Source of the DNA: GCA-2687515 sp046582475 | GTDB taxonomy: Bacteria > Pseudomonadota > Alphaproteobacteria > Rhodospirillales > UBA2165 | Length of the DNA stretch: 11,829 nucleotides | Assembly (NCBI GenBank): GCA_046582475.1 | Contig: JAYGEH010000219.1 | Span: 1-11,829, forward strand | Direction of reading: 5' to 3' | The notes under the pieces: model-generated | The model's input: only the letters and a program-made list of their open reading frames with translations | What the model was told of the DNA's origin: nothing | The model's database searches: none | Position numbers and translations under genes: made by a program | In this document: in pieces, positions 1-6,341 of the stretch | How positions within the stretch are numbered: the first letter of the stretch is position 1 | How the letters are laid out: each line of letters begins with the position of its first letter

Positions 1-189
1 CGGGGCGGCGATACGGAGCTTGGCCATCTGACGCCAGGCGAGATCGTGATCCCCAAGAGCGTGCTCAAAGCCGAACTGATGGCGCGCCTCAAAAAGCGCT
101 TCGCGGAAGCCGGCCTGGACCTCGGGCGCTATACGGTGGGCGGGAGCGACGATTCCATCAATCCGGCCACCGGCGCGCGGGAGTTTTAT
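1..189 (+). repeat. Direct repeat, copy 1 (L-T-P-G-E module)
   Basis: This segment aligns without gaps to 2272-2460. Over 180 compared bases I count about 30 mismatches by hand (roughly 83% identity), and the last 34 bases before the Glu-Phe-Tyr codons (147-180) are identical to copy 2. The encoded peptides agree at roughly 80% of positions. The left limit of the repeat may lie outside the window. Confidence 0.85.
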
Positions 190-951
190 GAAGGCGACGG
201 AGGTTGGAGCGAGGAAGGAGCCGGCTGGGGCGATATGGCCACTGGTGATTCCCCTGCCGGCGGCGTTGGCGGCAGCGATGCGGGCGCCGGCGCCGGAGCG
301 GGTGCGGGGGCCGGTAACGCCGACGGCGGCAATTCGGATCTGGGCGGTGACGGCAGCATCGGGACCGGCGGCGGCAGTCCGGCAGGCGGTCCAAGCGGAG
401 CCGATGCCACCACCCCCACTACCGGCGGCAAGGGACCGGGCAAGAGCACCGGCTTTGTGGATGACGACTATTTTGGCGAGCTCAAAGGGAAGGGCGGCAA
501 AACCGGCGGCAAAGGCGGATCGCCAACCGGCTCTCCGACTGGCGCGCCCACATTGGGCGGCGGACCCGGCCCCTCCAAGAATTTAGGAACGACGGACAAT
601 GACGATATGCCCGACCTCCTGGCCGGGATCACCGGAACAGACCGCGCCGCCGGCCCAAAAGGCGATTATCCGGACTGGCCCACGGGCGATGGAGATCGTG
701 ACGGCCCCTCGACAACAGAATCAATTTTGAAAGTTTTTAGAGCCGCAAGTAAACGTGGTCCGGACTATTTCGGAGATCGGTCGAGTCCGAAGGGAGGCGG
801 AAATAAGAGCAGTGGCGTTACATTCGGGCAACCACAGGGCCTTGAAACGAATCCCGATACTGCAGTTGGAGTAGTAAATGCCGCAATTGCGCTCTGGGAT
901 TTCTTATTTGGCGACGATGACGAGGATGAGGACGAGGGAGTTAAAAAATAA
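1..951 (+). CDS. Glycine-rich protein with phage virion-like N-terminal module (5' end outside window)
   Basis: The reading frame is open from the first base, so the real start is probably upstream; GTG at 46 is only the first start codon inside the window. Visible layout: a module of about 60 residues with G-D-T-E-L-G-H-L-T-P-G-E and, at its end, S-I-N-P-A-T-G-A-R-E-F-Y; a long low-complexity Gly/Ala/Ser/Pro linker (about residues 65-225 from GTG 46) including an alternating Ala-Gly run; then a less biased C-terminal part ending in a hydrophobic stretch (V-V-N-A-A-I-A-L-W-D-F-L-F) and an acidic tail. From memory, the L-T-P-G-E / N-P-x-T-G motif pair is frequent in phage tail-type and virion-associated proteins; that assignment is inference. 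Codons become AT-richer after about 715. A second, truncated copy of the N-terminal module lies at 2272-2460. The gene converges on the Sel1 gene. Exact function unknown. Confidence 0.6.
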   Translation, partial: RGGDTELGHLTPGEIVIPKSVLKAELMARLKKRFAEAGLDLGRYTVGGSDDSINPATGAREFYEGDGGWSEEGAGWGDMATGDSPAGGVGGSDAGAGAGAGAGAGNADGGNSDLGGDGSIGTGGGSPAGGPSGADATTPTTGGKGPGKSTGFVDDDYFGELKGKGGKTGGKGGSPTGSPTGAPTLGGGPGPSKNLGTTDNDDMPDLLAGITGTDRAAGPKGDYPDWPTGDGDRDGPSTTESILKVFRAASKRGPDYFGDRSSPKGGGNKSSGVTFGQPQGLETNPDTAVGVVNAAIALWDFLFGDDDEDEDEGVKK

Positions 952-970
952 AAATATTCTATCTGGCCTC

Positions 971-998
971 ATCTTTGAGAATACAATTTTCTAAAGAT
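971..998. terminator. AT-rich hairpin between convergent genes, weak terminator candidate
   Basis: ATCTTT-G-AGAA pairs with TTCTAAAGAT around a 7-base loop, with one bulged G. It lies between the stop of the glycine-rich gene (951) and the stop of the convergent Sel1 gene (1042). A T-rich stretch follows on the minus strand about 20 nt beyond it, which is too far for a textbook intrinsic terminator. The role is inferred from position and symmetry only. Confidence 0.25.
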
Positions 999-1041
999 AG
1001 GAATTAAAAATCATGGGGAGTAAATTGGGCGGCGATTGAAG

Positions 1042-1641
1042 TCAATTTGCGCTCTTTCTCCAAAAAAATATTTCCTTTACTTCTGGAATATTCTCGCATC
1101 GGGTGAGCCCACGTGTAAATGGCTCGGCATTTTTGTCAATATTGCGTTCGATAATCTCCAATCCTTTACGGAAGGCGTCATCGATACACTTGATATATTC
1201 TCGCCAAGCTTGATCAGAAAGCGGCTTCAACCTCATCCGTTCAACACAATACCTTGGGCCACGGATTTTATCCCAAAACGACGAGCCCGATTTTTTTCTC
1301 GAAGACCGGCAGGCTTCGGTCATTGCGTCGTGATTGACAAGGATATCTGAATCCCATTCCTGTATCTTTTCCTGGATGAGATTATCTTCCAATTGTAGGA
1401 AAAATAGTGATTTCAGTACCGGAACGTCACGCAACGCAAAGGGATCACCGCCTCGCGCCGCAATTGTCGCAAGAAACAGCAGGCGTTGCATGGATTTTCG
1501 ATCTTTGCCCTCACTATGCCAGCCTACACGAAGCAGATGGTAAACTGCCGGGAGATGACCATGGATCAGCCCGCCGAGAAGCCACTTGATCGAAGATTTC
1601 AGTTCTTCGGCACTGCTAGAGGCGTAGTACACACCGGCCAT
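1042..1641 (-). CDS. Sel1-repeat protein, C-terminal fragment after frameshift
   Basis: This is the downstream part of a gene that begins at 1931. The open frame continues upstream of ATG 1641 into L-F-L-K-A-A-N-K-R-Y-A-P-A, which completes the Sel1-like repeat begun by the upstream fragment, so 1641 is probably not a real start. The remaining roughly 200 residues contain A-A-R-G-G-D-P-F-A-L, which looks like another degenerate Sel1/TPR-type helical unit, followed by a charged region with three Cys residues and no motif I recognise. Sel1 repeats form alpha-solenoid scaffolds for protein-protein contacts. With the upstream fragment the intact protein would be about 296 residues. Function unknown. 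GC content is lower than in the metabolic genes to the right. Confidence 0.55.
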   Translation of the reverse strand: MAGVYYASSSAEELKSSIKWLLGGLIHGHLPAVYHLLRVGWHSEGKDRKSMQRLLFLATIAARGGDPFALRDVPVLKSLFFLQLEDNLIQEKIQEWDSDILVNHDAMTEACRSSRKKSGSSFWDKIRGPRYCVERMRLKPLSDQAWREYIKCIDDAFRKGLEIIERNIDKNAEPFTRGLTRCENIPEVKEIFFWRKSAN

Positions 1642-1670
1642 GGCAGGGGCGTACCGTTTGTTTGCGGCTT

Positions 1671-1931
1671 TCAGAAAAAGACGCGCGCCTTATTAATGCT
1701 TTTCTCCACCCCCTGCCCGAAATAATGAATATTGCCGAGTAAATAGGACGCCTCCTCAACACCAGCGTCGTCTAATTTTTCGAGGACAGATCGGGCGATG
1801 GCAAAATCACCACGGGCTATAGCAGCTTTGGCGAAATCGGTAGTTTGGCTCCTCGCACCACCGAAGGGAACGGTCATCACTAAGACCGCCGCCGCAAAAA
1901 GCGCAATACTTGAATATATTCGCAATTTCAT
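1671..1931 (-). CDS. Sel1-repeat secreted protein, N-terminal fragment before frameshift
   Basis: It starts at ATG 1931 with a basic n-region (M-K-L-R), a hydrophobic core (S-I-A-L-F-A-A-A-V-L-V-M-T-V) and a possible cleavage site near A-R-S-Q, which points to Sec export to the periplasm. After it come helix-like residues and the start of a Sel1 repeat: A-S-Y-L-L-G-N-I-H-Y-F-G-Q-G-V then I-N-K-A-R-V-F-F. The frame ends at TGA 1671-1673, directly after a five-base A run on the plus strand (1675-1679). One extra base in that run would join it to the downstream fragment and restore a canonical repeat. The ribosome site is poor (AAGCAG). A TAAAAT hexamer ends 7 nt before the ATG, so a leaderless transcript is conceivable. 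Confidence 0.6.
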   Translation of the reverse strand: MKLRIYSSIALFAAAVLVMTVPFGGARSQTTDFAKAAIARGDFAIARSVLEKLDDAGVEEASYLLGNIHYFGQGVEKSINKARVFF

Positions 1932-2017
1932 CTGCTTAATTTTACATCCATTGGTAGAAATGAAACAAACTAAATATTACCAAAAAGCAATTAATCGGTA
2001 AATGGCCGTTTAATGCC

Positions 2018-2460
2018 TTGGTGGATGACGAGGCGGAGTGGTTGCGGGCGTTGGCCTCCTTCGCCCATCTGCCCCTCAGCCCGTCAGCCCGGACAAAATT
2101 GTGCCTCTGGCCGACGAAGCCGCGGCGCGGCAACGGCAATTCCAGGCGCAGCAGCGCCAGGTTCGCCGGGAGCGGTTCGAAGCCGGCCGCCAGGCGGGGC
2201 GCCGGCTTAAATCCCTGCTGTTCCGGCAAGGTCTGCAACAACGGCTTCTCAAGCGCGCATCCGCTCAAGGGCCGGGCGGCGATACCGAGATCGGCCATCT
2301 GACCCCCGGCGAAATCGTGCTCCCCAAGGGCGTGCTCGACGCCGAAACCTTGGCGCGCCTGCAACAGCGATTCGCCGAGGTCGGCCTCGACATGGGCCGC
2401 TATACGGTGGGCGGCGACGACGATTCCATCAATCCGGCCACCGGCGCGCGGTCGTTTTAT
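2018..2460 (+). pseudogene. Truncated, frameshifted remnant of the phage-like L-T-P-G-E protein
   Basis: From about 2038 the frame encodes a charged, Gln/Arg-rich helical stretch (D-E-A-A-A-R-Q-R-Q-F-Q-A-Q-Q-R-Q) and then the same L-T-P-G-E ... N-P-A-T-G-A-R-S-F-Y module as at the left edge. Upstream, the protein-like sequence (V-D-D-E-A-E-W-L-R-A-L-A-S-F-A-H-L) is in another frame, which suggests a frameshift near 2080-2095. Similarity to copy 1 ends at 2460; the open frame runs on to 2781 only as an antisense shadow of nadK. The gene therefore lacks its C-terminal part and any recognisable start. Its 5' half may show what precedes the module in the intact left-edge gene. Confidence 0.6.
2272..2460 (+). 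repeat. Direct repeat, copy 2 (L-T-P-G-E module)
   Basis: Second copy of the segment at 1-189, same orientation, constant offset of 2271 bases and no indels. It ends 20 bp from the last base of the nadK stop codon. Confidence 0.85.
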
Positions 2461-2480
2461 GTGTGCGTTCGATTGCGACC

Positions 2481-3248
2481 CTACGGCTGGAATTGTTCCC
2501 TGAGGATGCGCTCTTCGAGGTTGTGTTCCGGATCGAACAGGAGGGTGGGTCGGATGCCATTGGTTTCGTGCACCTCGACCTCGACTACGTTCCGGACCTC
2601 GGTGAAATCTGCGACCGCGCTGACCGGCCTGAGACCGGGATCCAAGACTTCGAATGTGATAGAGGATTTTTGCGGTATCACGGCGCCTCGCCAACGCCTG
2701 GGGCGAAAAGCGCTAATCGGAGTTAGCGCCAACAATCCGGCGCCAAGGGGTAATATGGGACCGTTCACGGAAAGATTGTAGGCAGTACTGCCTGCCGGCG
2801 TCGAAATCATTACGCCGTCACAAATCAGTTCGTCCATGCGGTTGATGCCGTCGATCTTGATCCGGATTTTTGCGGCAAGCCGAAGTTCACGCAATAACGA
2901 CACTTCGTTGATAGCAAGCGCCGTGTGTTCCGCCCCGTCGTTTGTCCGCGCCCGCATATGCAACGGGTGAAGCACGATTGGTTCGGCCTTTTTCAGCCGT
3001 TCGGTTAAGTTTTCTTCACCAAAGACATTCATCAAAAATCCAACCGAGCCCAAGTTCATGCCGAATATCGGCGTTCCCTTGCCCATGTGTTTGTGCAAGG
3101 TTTCCAGCATAAACCCATCACCACCCATGGCGACAATCAGGTCTGCTTCATCGGGAGAAACGCTCTCGTAGCGGTCCGTCAGGGATTTGAGTGCGGCAAC
3201 GGCGTCTTGATGATCGTCGGCAACGAGCGCGATAGTCTTGAAATCCAT
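2481..3248 (-). CDS. nadK: NAD kinase
   Basis: Phosphorylates NAD to NADP in the cytoplasm using ATP or polyphosphate. At 255 residues it has the usual length of the compact alphaproteobacterial form. Family motifs are in order: G-G-D-G at 42-45 (phosphate donor site), an N-E pair at 114-115 in A-I-N-E-V-S-L, T-P-x-G-S-T-A-Y at 150-157, and a C-terminal L-L-F-D-P-x-H-N-L-E-E-R-I. The ATG at 3248 gives the expected short N-terminus (M-D-F-K-T-I-A-L-V-A) and has AGGA just upstream. The gene lies 85 bp downstream of moaA on the same strand, so it may be partly co-transcribed. The C-terminus looks complete even though foreign-looking sequence begins 20 bp past the stop. Confidence 0.95.
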   Translation of the reverse strand: MDFKTIALVADDHQDAVAALKSLTDRYESVSPDEADLIVAMGGDGFMLETLHKHMGKGTPIFGMNLGSVGFLMNVFGEENLTERLKKAEPIVLHPLHMRARTNDGAEHTALAINEVSLLRELRLAAKIRIKIDGINRMDELICDGVMISTPAGSTAYNLSVNGPILPLGAGLLALTPISAFRPRRWRGAVIPQKSSITFEVLDPGLRPVSAVADFTEVRNVVEVEVHETNGIRPTLLFDPEHNLEERILREQFQP

Positions 3249-3333
3249 ATTCCTGCTCTTGGATTTTAGGCGTTGGCGGATGCGATGATCGGTGCGCTAT
3301 TTCTTGTGGCCGGCACAACATTTACAGCCAGGT

Positions 3334-4332
3334 TCAGCCGCCGGTCACGCTCATGTGGCGGCTTACGGCGGGGGCGGCATTGCGGCGATCGATCACAAAA
3401 TCATGCCCCTTGGGTTTGTTGCCAATGGCGCGGTCAATGGCGTCATTGAGAGTGGCGTTGCTTTCGCTCATGCGCAAGGGGCCACGGAGATCGGCACTAT
3501 CGTCCTGGCCCAGGCACATATAAAGAGTGCCGGTACAGGTGAGCCGTACACGATTGCAACTTTCACAAAATTTGTGCGAAAGCGGTGTGATAAAGCCGAT
3601 CCGTTTTCCGGTCTCACGAACTACGGAATATGCGGCCGGCCCGCCGGTCTGATAATCGGTATCGTCCAACGTCCATCGCTTTTCAATTTGTTCGCGGACT
3701 TTGGTAAGCGGTAAATACTGATCAAGTCTGTCTAGCCCAATTTCCCCCAACGGCATGGTTTCGATTAAAGTCAGATCATACCCTTCGCCACCACACCATT
3801 CGATCAAGCGGTCAAATTCATCTTCGTTGAAGCCCTTCAACGCCACCGCATTGATTTTCACTTCCAATCCCGCCCGTTTCGCGGCGGCCAATCCCTCCAT
3901 AACATCTTCCAAATGACCCCATCTGGTCGCCTCGTGAAATTTGACCGGGTCCAACGAATCCATCGAAACGTTTATGCGTTTCACCCCGCAATCAGCCAAA
4001 TTTTTAGCATATTTTGGTAGTTGACTGCCGTTGGTTGTCAGGGTCAACTCCCTTAGCGCGCCGGTTTTTAAATGGCGGCTCAGAGTCTCTATGAAAGCCA
4101 TAATTCCACGCCGGACCAAGGGCTCGCCCCCCGTCAGGCGGACTTTATCGACTCCGCGTTCGATAAATGCGCTGCACACCCGGTCCAGTTCTTCCAGGCT
4201 CAACAGGTCATTTTTGGGCAAAAACGTCATGTTTTCCGCCATACAGTAAACGCACCGGTAGTTACACCGGTCGGTCACGGAGACGCGCAAGTAGGTCACA
4301 TGGCGTCCAAAAGGATCGATAAGTTCGGTCAT
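3334..4332 (-). CDS. moaA: GTP 3',8-cyclase (molybdenum cofactor biosynthesis protein A)
   Basis: Radical-SAM enzyme that converts GTP to 3',8-cyclo-7,8-dihydro-GTP, the first step of molybdopterin synthesis with MoaC. The N-terminal SAM cluster motif C-x3-C-x2-C is at residues 23, 27 and 30 (D-R-C-N-Y-R-C-V-Y-C). The substrate-binding cluster ligands are Cys256, Cys259 and Cys273, with the family spacing. The protein ends in Gly-Gly, as required in MoaA. L-T-G-G-E-P-L at 67-73 is the radical-SAM GGE motif. I chose ATG 4332 (332 residues), because the product then begins M-T-E-L-I-D-P-F-G-R like the family; a TTG at 4371 would add 13 residues with no ribosome site. It feeds the cofactor needed by the formate dehydrogenase encoded to the right. 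No moaC, moaD or moaE is in the window. Confidence 0.95.
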   Translation of the reverse strand: MTELIDPFGRHVTYLRVSVTDRCNYRCVYCMAENMTFLPKNDLLSLEELDRVCSAFIERGVDKVRLTGGEPLVRRGIMAFIETLSRHLKTGALRELTLTTNGSQLPKYAKNLADCGVKRINVSMDSLDPVKFHEATRWGHLEDVMEGLAAAKRAGLEVKINAVALKGFNEDEFDRLIEWCGGEGYDLTLIETMPLGEIGLDRLDQYLPLTKVREQIEKRWTLDDTDYQTGGPAAYSVVRETGKRIGFITPLSHKFCESCNRVRLTCTGTLYMCLGQDDSADLRGPLRMSESNATLNDAIDRAIGNKPKGHDFVIDRRNAAPAVSRHMSVTGG

Positions 4333-4399
4333 GGCTTTGACACGGCAGGTTTGCCGAACACCTTTAGTCAATCAATATACTGAATGGTAATTCTTTAGG

Positions 4400-4413
4400 C
4401 GTGACTTGTCACG
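4400..4413. promoter_or_regulatory. Perfect 14-bp inverted repeat upstream of moaA, operator candidate
   Basis: CGTGAC-TT-GTCACG, six-base arms around a two-base spacer, about 68 bp upstream of the moaA ATG. The nine bases CGTGACTTG recur at 4458-4466, beside the stop of the small upstream gene. On the minus strand a TATATT hexamer (4374-4379) could be a -10 box for moaA, which would put the palindrome at or just upstream of the -35 region. Regulator unknown; function inferred from symmetry and place. Confidence 0.35.
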
Positions 4414-4469
4414 GGCAAACGGCGCGTGCCGTTGCCGAAGCAATAAAATTGCCGCACCGTGACTTGAAT

Positions 4470-4682
4470 TCAGGCAGCGCGCGCTTGAATCAATTGATGC
4501 GCCGGGCGTTTGCGGGCAAGGAGGGTCGTTAGCGTCTTGGCAAGATTTCCGCTTTCCTCTTTCGCCATCCCATATAGAAGACCGGCACGATCCGTGTCGG
4601 TGCAAGCTTCCGCCTCGATAACAAGACGGTGGATGAACGCGCATTGCCTGGTGGCTGACTTAAGTTCGCTTTTTGCGGACAT
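4470..4682 (-). CDS. Small hypothetical protein (70 residues)
   Basis: I do not recognise this protein. ATG 4682 has AGGGA nine bases upstream, a good ribosome site, and is preferred over TTG 4688. The product is soluble-looking and mainly helical (S-E-L-K-S-A-T-R-Q-C-A-F-I-H-R-L-V-I-E-A-E), with a basic C-terminal end (L-L-A-R-K-R-P-A-H-Q). There is no signal peptide, no membrane segment and only two Cys. It does not look like FdsD, the small formate dehydrogenase accessory protein. It lies 137 bp upstream of moaA on the same strand and is divergent from fdhD. The opposite strand (4510-4698) is also open but lacks a ribosome site. Confidence 0.5.
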   Translation of the reverse strand: MSAKSELKSATRQCAFIHRLVIEAEACTDTDRAGLLYGMAKEESGNLAKTLTTLLARKRPAHQLIQARAA

Positions 4683-4750
4683 GATCAAATTTCCCTAGTC
4701 ATGAACCGAGGGCGCCAGGATATAGGCCGACCCGTTACTGAAACCTTAAC

Positions 4751-4765
4751 CCGGGCTATGCCCGG
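4751..4765. other. Short GC-rich hairpin upstream of fdhD
   Basis: CCGGGC-TAT-GCCCGG forms a six-pair perfect stem with a three-base loop in the gap between the divergent small gene and fdhD, about 75 bp before the fdhD start. There is no immediate T run, so it is not an obvious terminator. It could lie in the fdhD leader or be a protein-binding site. Confidence 0.3.
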
Positions 4766-4839
4766 TGGTATTGTCGATTTTGTGTCCATAGTCTGGTTCT
4801 TGCGCTATGATTGCGATCAAGCATATGACCGGAAGATCG

Positions 4840-5721
4840 ATGGCCAAATTGAAGGAATTTACGGTGACACCGGACCCTGACGATCCTCGTCTGGTCGAAC
4901 GGGTTACGGGCACCGATCACGATAAGAACTCGGTCACGGTTTCGGTGACGGTTGAGCGGGCGTTAACGCTTTATCTCAACAGCCGCGAAATTGTTACCAT
5001 GATGACTATCGGCGACTATCCGAAATATCTCGCGGTTGGATATCTGGCCAATCAGAACATGTTGACTCTTGAAGACAAGATTACCGGTATCGACTATGAG
5101 GAAGATATTGAAACGGTCGTGGTTCGAACCGAGCACGAATCGGATTTCGAGGATAAGCTTAAAAAGAAAACGCTTACATCGGGCTGTGCGATGGGAACCG
5201 TGTTCGGCGATTTGATGGAAAAATTCGACGACATCTCCTTGTCCGTATCGGCGCGCTTGCGAGTCAGCGATCTCTATACGCTGATTAAGAAAATAAACAC
5301 GGCGCCGAGCCTGTATTTGGAAGCTGGCGCCATCCACGGCTGCGTCCTCGCCAAAGACGACCAGCCGCTGATCTATATGGAGGATGTGGGCCGGCACAAC
5401 GCTGTCGATAAAATTGCCGGCTATATGCACATGCACGATATCAACGGTGACGACAAAATATTCTACACGACCGGGCGGCTAACCAGCGAAATGGTGATCA
5501 AAACGGTTCAGATGGGCATTCCGATATTGGTTTCGCGATCGGGATTTACCGCTTGGGGTGTCGATCTGGCACGTCAGGCGAATTTGACGCTGATCGGCCG
5601 GGCGCGCGGCAAGCGTTTTTTGTCCCTTGCCGGCGAACACCGCATTGAATTTGATGTTGAAATGGGCGCCTTGGCGGACGAGCCCGCCGACCATGCACAA
5701 ATGAATACGAATAAGGCATGA
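4840..5721 (+). CDS. fdhD: Formate dehydrogenase accessory sulfurtransferase FdhD
   Basis: FdhD carries sulfur from a cysteine desulfurase to the molybdenum bis-MGD cofactor, which formate dehydrogenase needs for activity. Conserved FdhD segments are present: Y-P-K-Y-L-A-V-G-Y-L, the loop T-S-G-C-A-M-G, E-D-V-G-R-H-N-A-V-D-K-I-A-G, T-T-G-R-L-T-S-E-M-V-I-K, and R-S-G-F-T-A-W-G-V-D-L-A. The catalytic loop has one Cys (residue 116 from ATG 4840) where E. coli FdhD has a C-x2-C pair. I favour ATG 4840 (293 residues, GGAAG four bases upstream); ATGs at 4807 and 4825 are in frame but lack a clear ribosome site. The stop overlaps mobA (ATGA), so the two are translationally coupled. Cytoplasmic. Confidence 0.93.
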   Translation: MAKLKEFTVTPDPDDPRLVERVTGTDHDKNSVTVSVTVERALTLYLNSREIVTMMTIGDYPKYLAVGYLANQNMLTLEDKITGIDYEEDIETVVVRTEHESDFEDKLKKKTLTSGCAMGTVFGDLMEKFDDISLSVSARLRVSDLYTLIKKINTAPSLYLEAGAIHGCVLAKDDQPLIYMEDVGRHNAVDKIAGYMHMHDINGDDKIFYTTGRLTSEMVIKTVQMGIPILVSRSGFTAWGVDLARQANLTLIGRARGKRFLSLAGEHRIEFDVEMGALADEPADHAQMNTNKA

Positions 5722-6341
5722 TCGAAACCATCGGCGTCATTCTTGCCGGTGGCTTGGCACGGCGCATGGGCGGCGGCGACAAATGCTTCCGCCCGCTTCT
5801 AGGCCGGCCTATTTTGGATTGGATTGTCGAGCGCGCCGTCCCGCAAATCACATTTATGATTATCAGTGCCAACGGAGATGCTTCCCGTTTCCAGGATTAC
5901 GCTCTGCCGGTCGTGGCCGATCCCGTGGAAGGCTTCCAAGGGCCGCTTGCGGGAATCCTTGCGGCCATGGACTGGGGAGCGAGCCAGCACCCGCACATAA
6001 AATGGATCGTCAGTTTCCCGGCGGATGCGCCGTTTGTTCCGCCGGATCTCGTCGGGCGTTATCTCGATGCCGCCAAAATGCAGGGTGCGGACCTGGCCTT
6101 CGCGCACTCCGCTGGTCGGTCGCACCCGGTTTGCGGATTATGGTCCACGTCGTTGGCTGTTGATCTTCGCCATGCCCTAATCGAGGAAAAAATCCGCAAA
6201 ATCGATCAATGGACGGCGCGCCATCGTCTTGTCGAGGTTGCATTCGAAACCGAACCCTATGATCCATTTTTCAATATTAACAAAACTGATGATTTGAAAC
6301 GCGCCGAGGAAATCGCGTATCTTGTCACGGCATCATCATAG
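5718..6341 (+). CDS. mobA: Molybdenum cofactor guanylyltransferase
   Basis: Transfers GMP from GTP to Mo-molybdopterin to make the MGD form used by bis-MGD enzymes such as formate dehydrogenase. The nucleotidyltransferase signature is at the N-terminus: L-A-G-G-L-A-R-R-M-G-G-G-D-K, then L-L-G-R-P-I-L-D-W. The metal-binding Asp is in F-P-A-D-A-P-F-V-P, and the family's C-terminal F-x-N-I-N-x-x-D-D-L is present. Its 207 residues are typical. ATG 5718 overlaps the fdhD stop by four bases and has AAGG just before it. The 3' end overlaps the convergent DUF364 gene by 17 bp. Confidence 0.95.
   Translation: MIETIGVILAGGLARRMGGGDKCFRPLLGRPILDWIVERAVPQITFMIISANGDASRFQDYALPVVADPVEGFQGPLAGILAAMDWGASQHPHIKWIVSFPADAPFVPPDLVGRYLDAAKMQGADLAFAHSAGRSHPVCGLWSTSLAVDLRHALIEEKIRKIDQWTARHRLVEVAFETEPYDPFFNINKTDDLKRAEEIAYLVTASS

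Noticed and set aside
283..318. Short tandem GC-rich repeat in the glycine-rich gene as a CRISPR or satellite
   Set aside because: It is simply degenerate Ala-Gly codons in a low-complexity linker; no spacers or regular repeat units.
188..586. 132-codon overlapping plus-strand frame inside the glycine-rich gene
   Set aside because: Ala/Arg/Pro-rich product typical of an out-of-frame reading of GC-rich DNA; no motif.
2461..2781. Plus-strand open frame running from the phage-like remnant through the nadK region
   Set aside because: Past 2460 it has no similarity to copy 1 and lies antisense to a well-supported NAD kinase; it is a chance continuation.
4333..4371. TTG start giving moaA 13 extra N-terminal residues
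   Set aside because: No ribosome site, and the ATG at 4332 gives the family-typical N-terminus.
4360..4378. FNR-type site (TTGAT half-site on the minus strand near moaA)
   Set aside because: The second half-site (ATCAA) at the right spacing is missing.
4333..4470. Molybdenum cofactor riboswitch upstream of moaA
   Set aside because: Only short hairpins are visible; I do not see the conserved elements of that RNA class.
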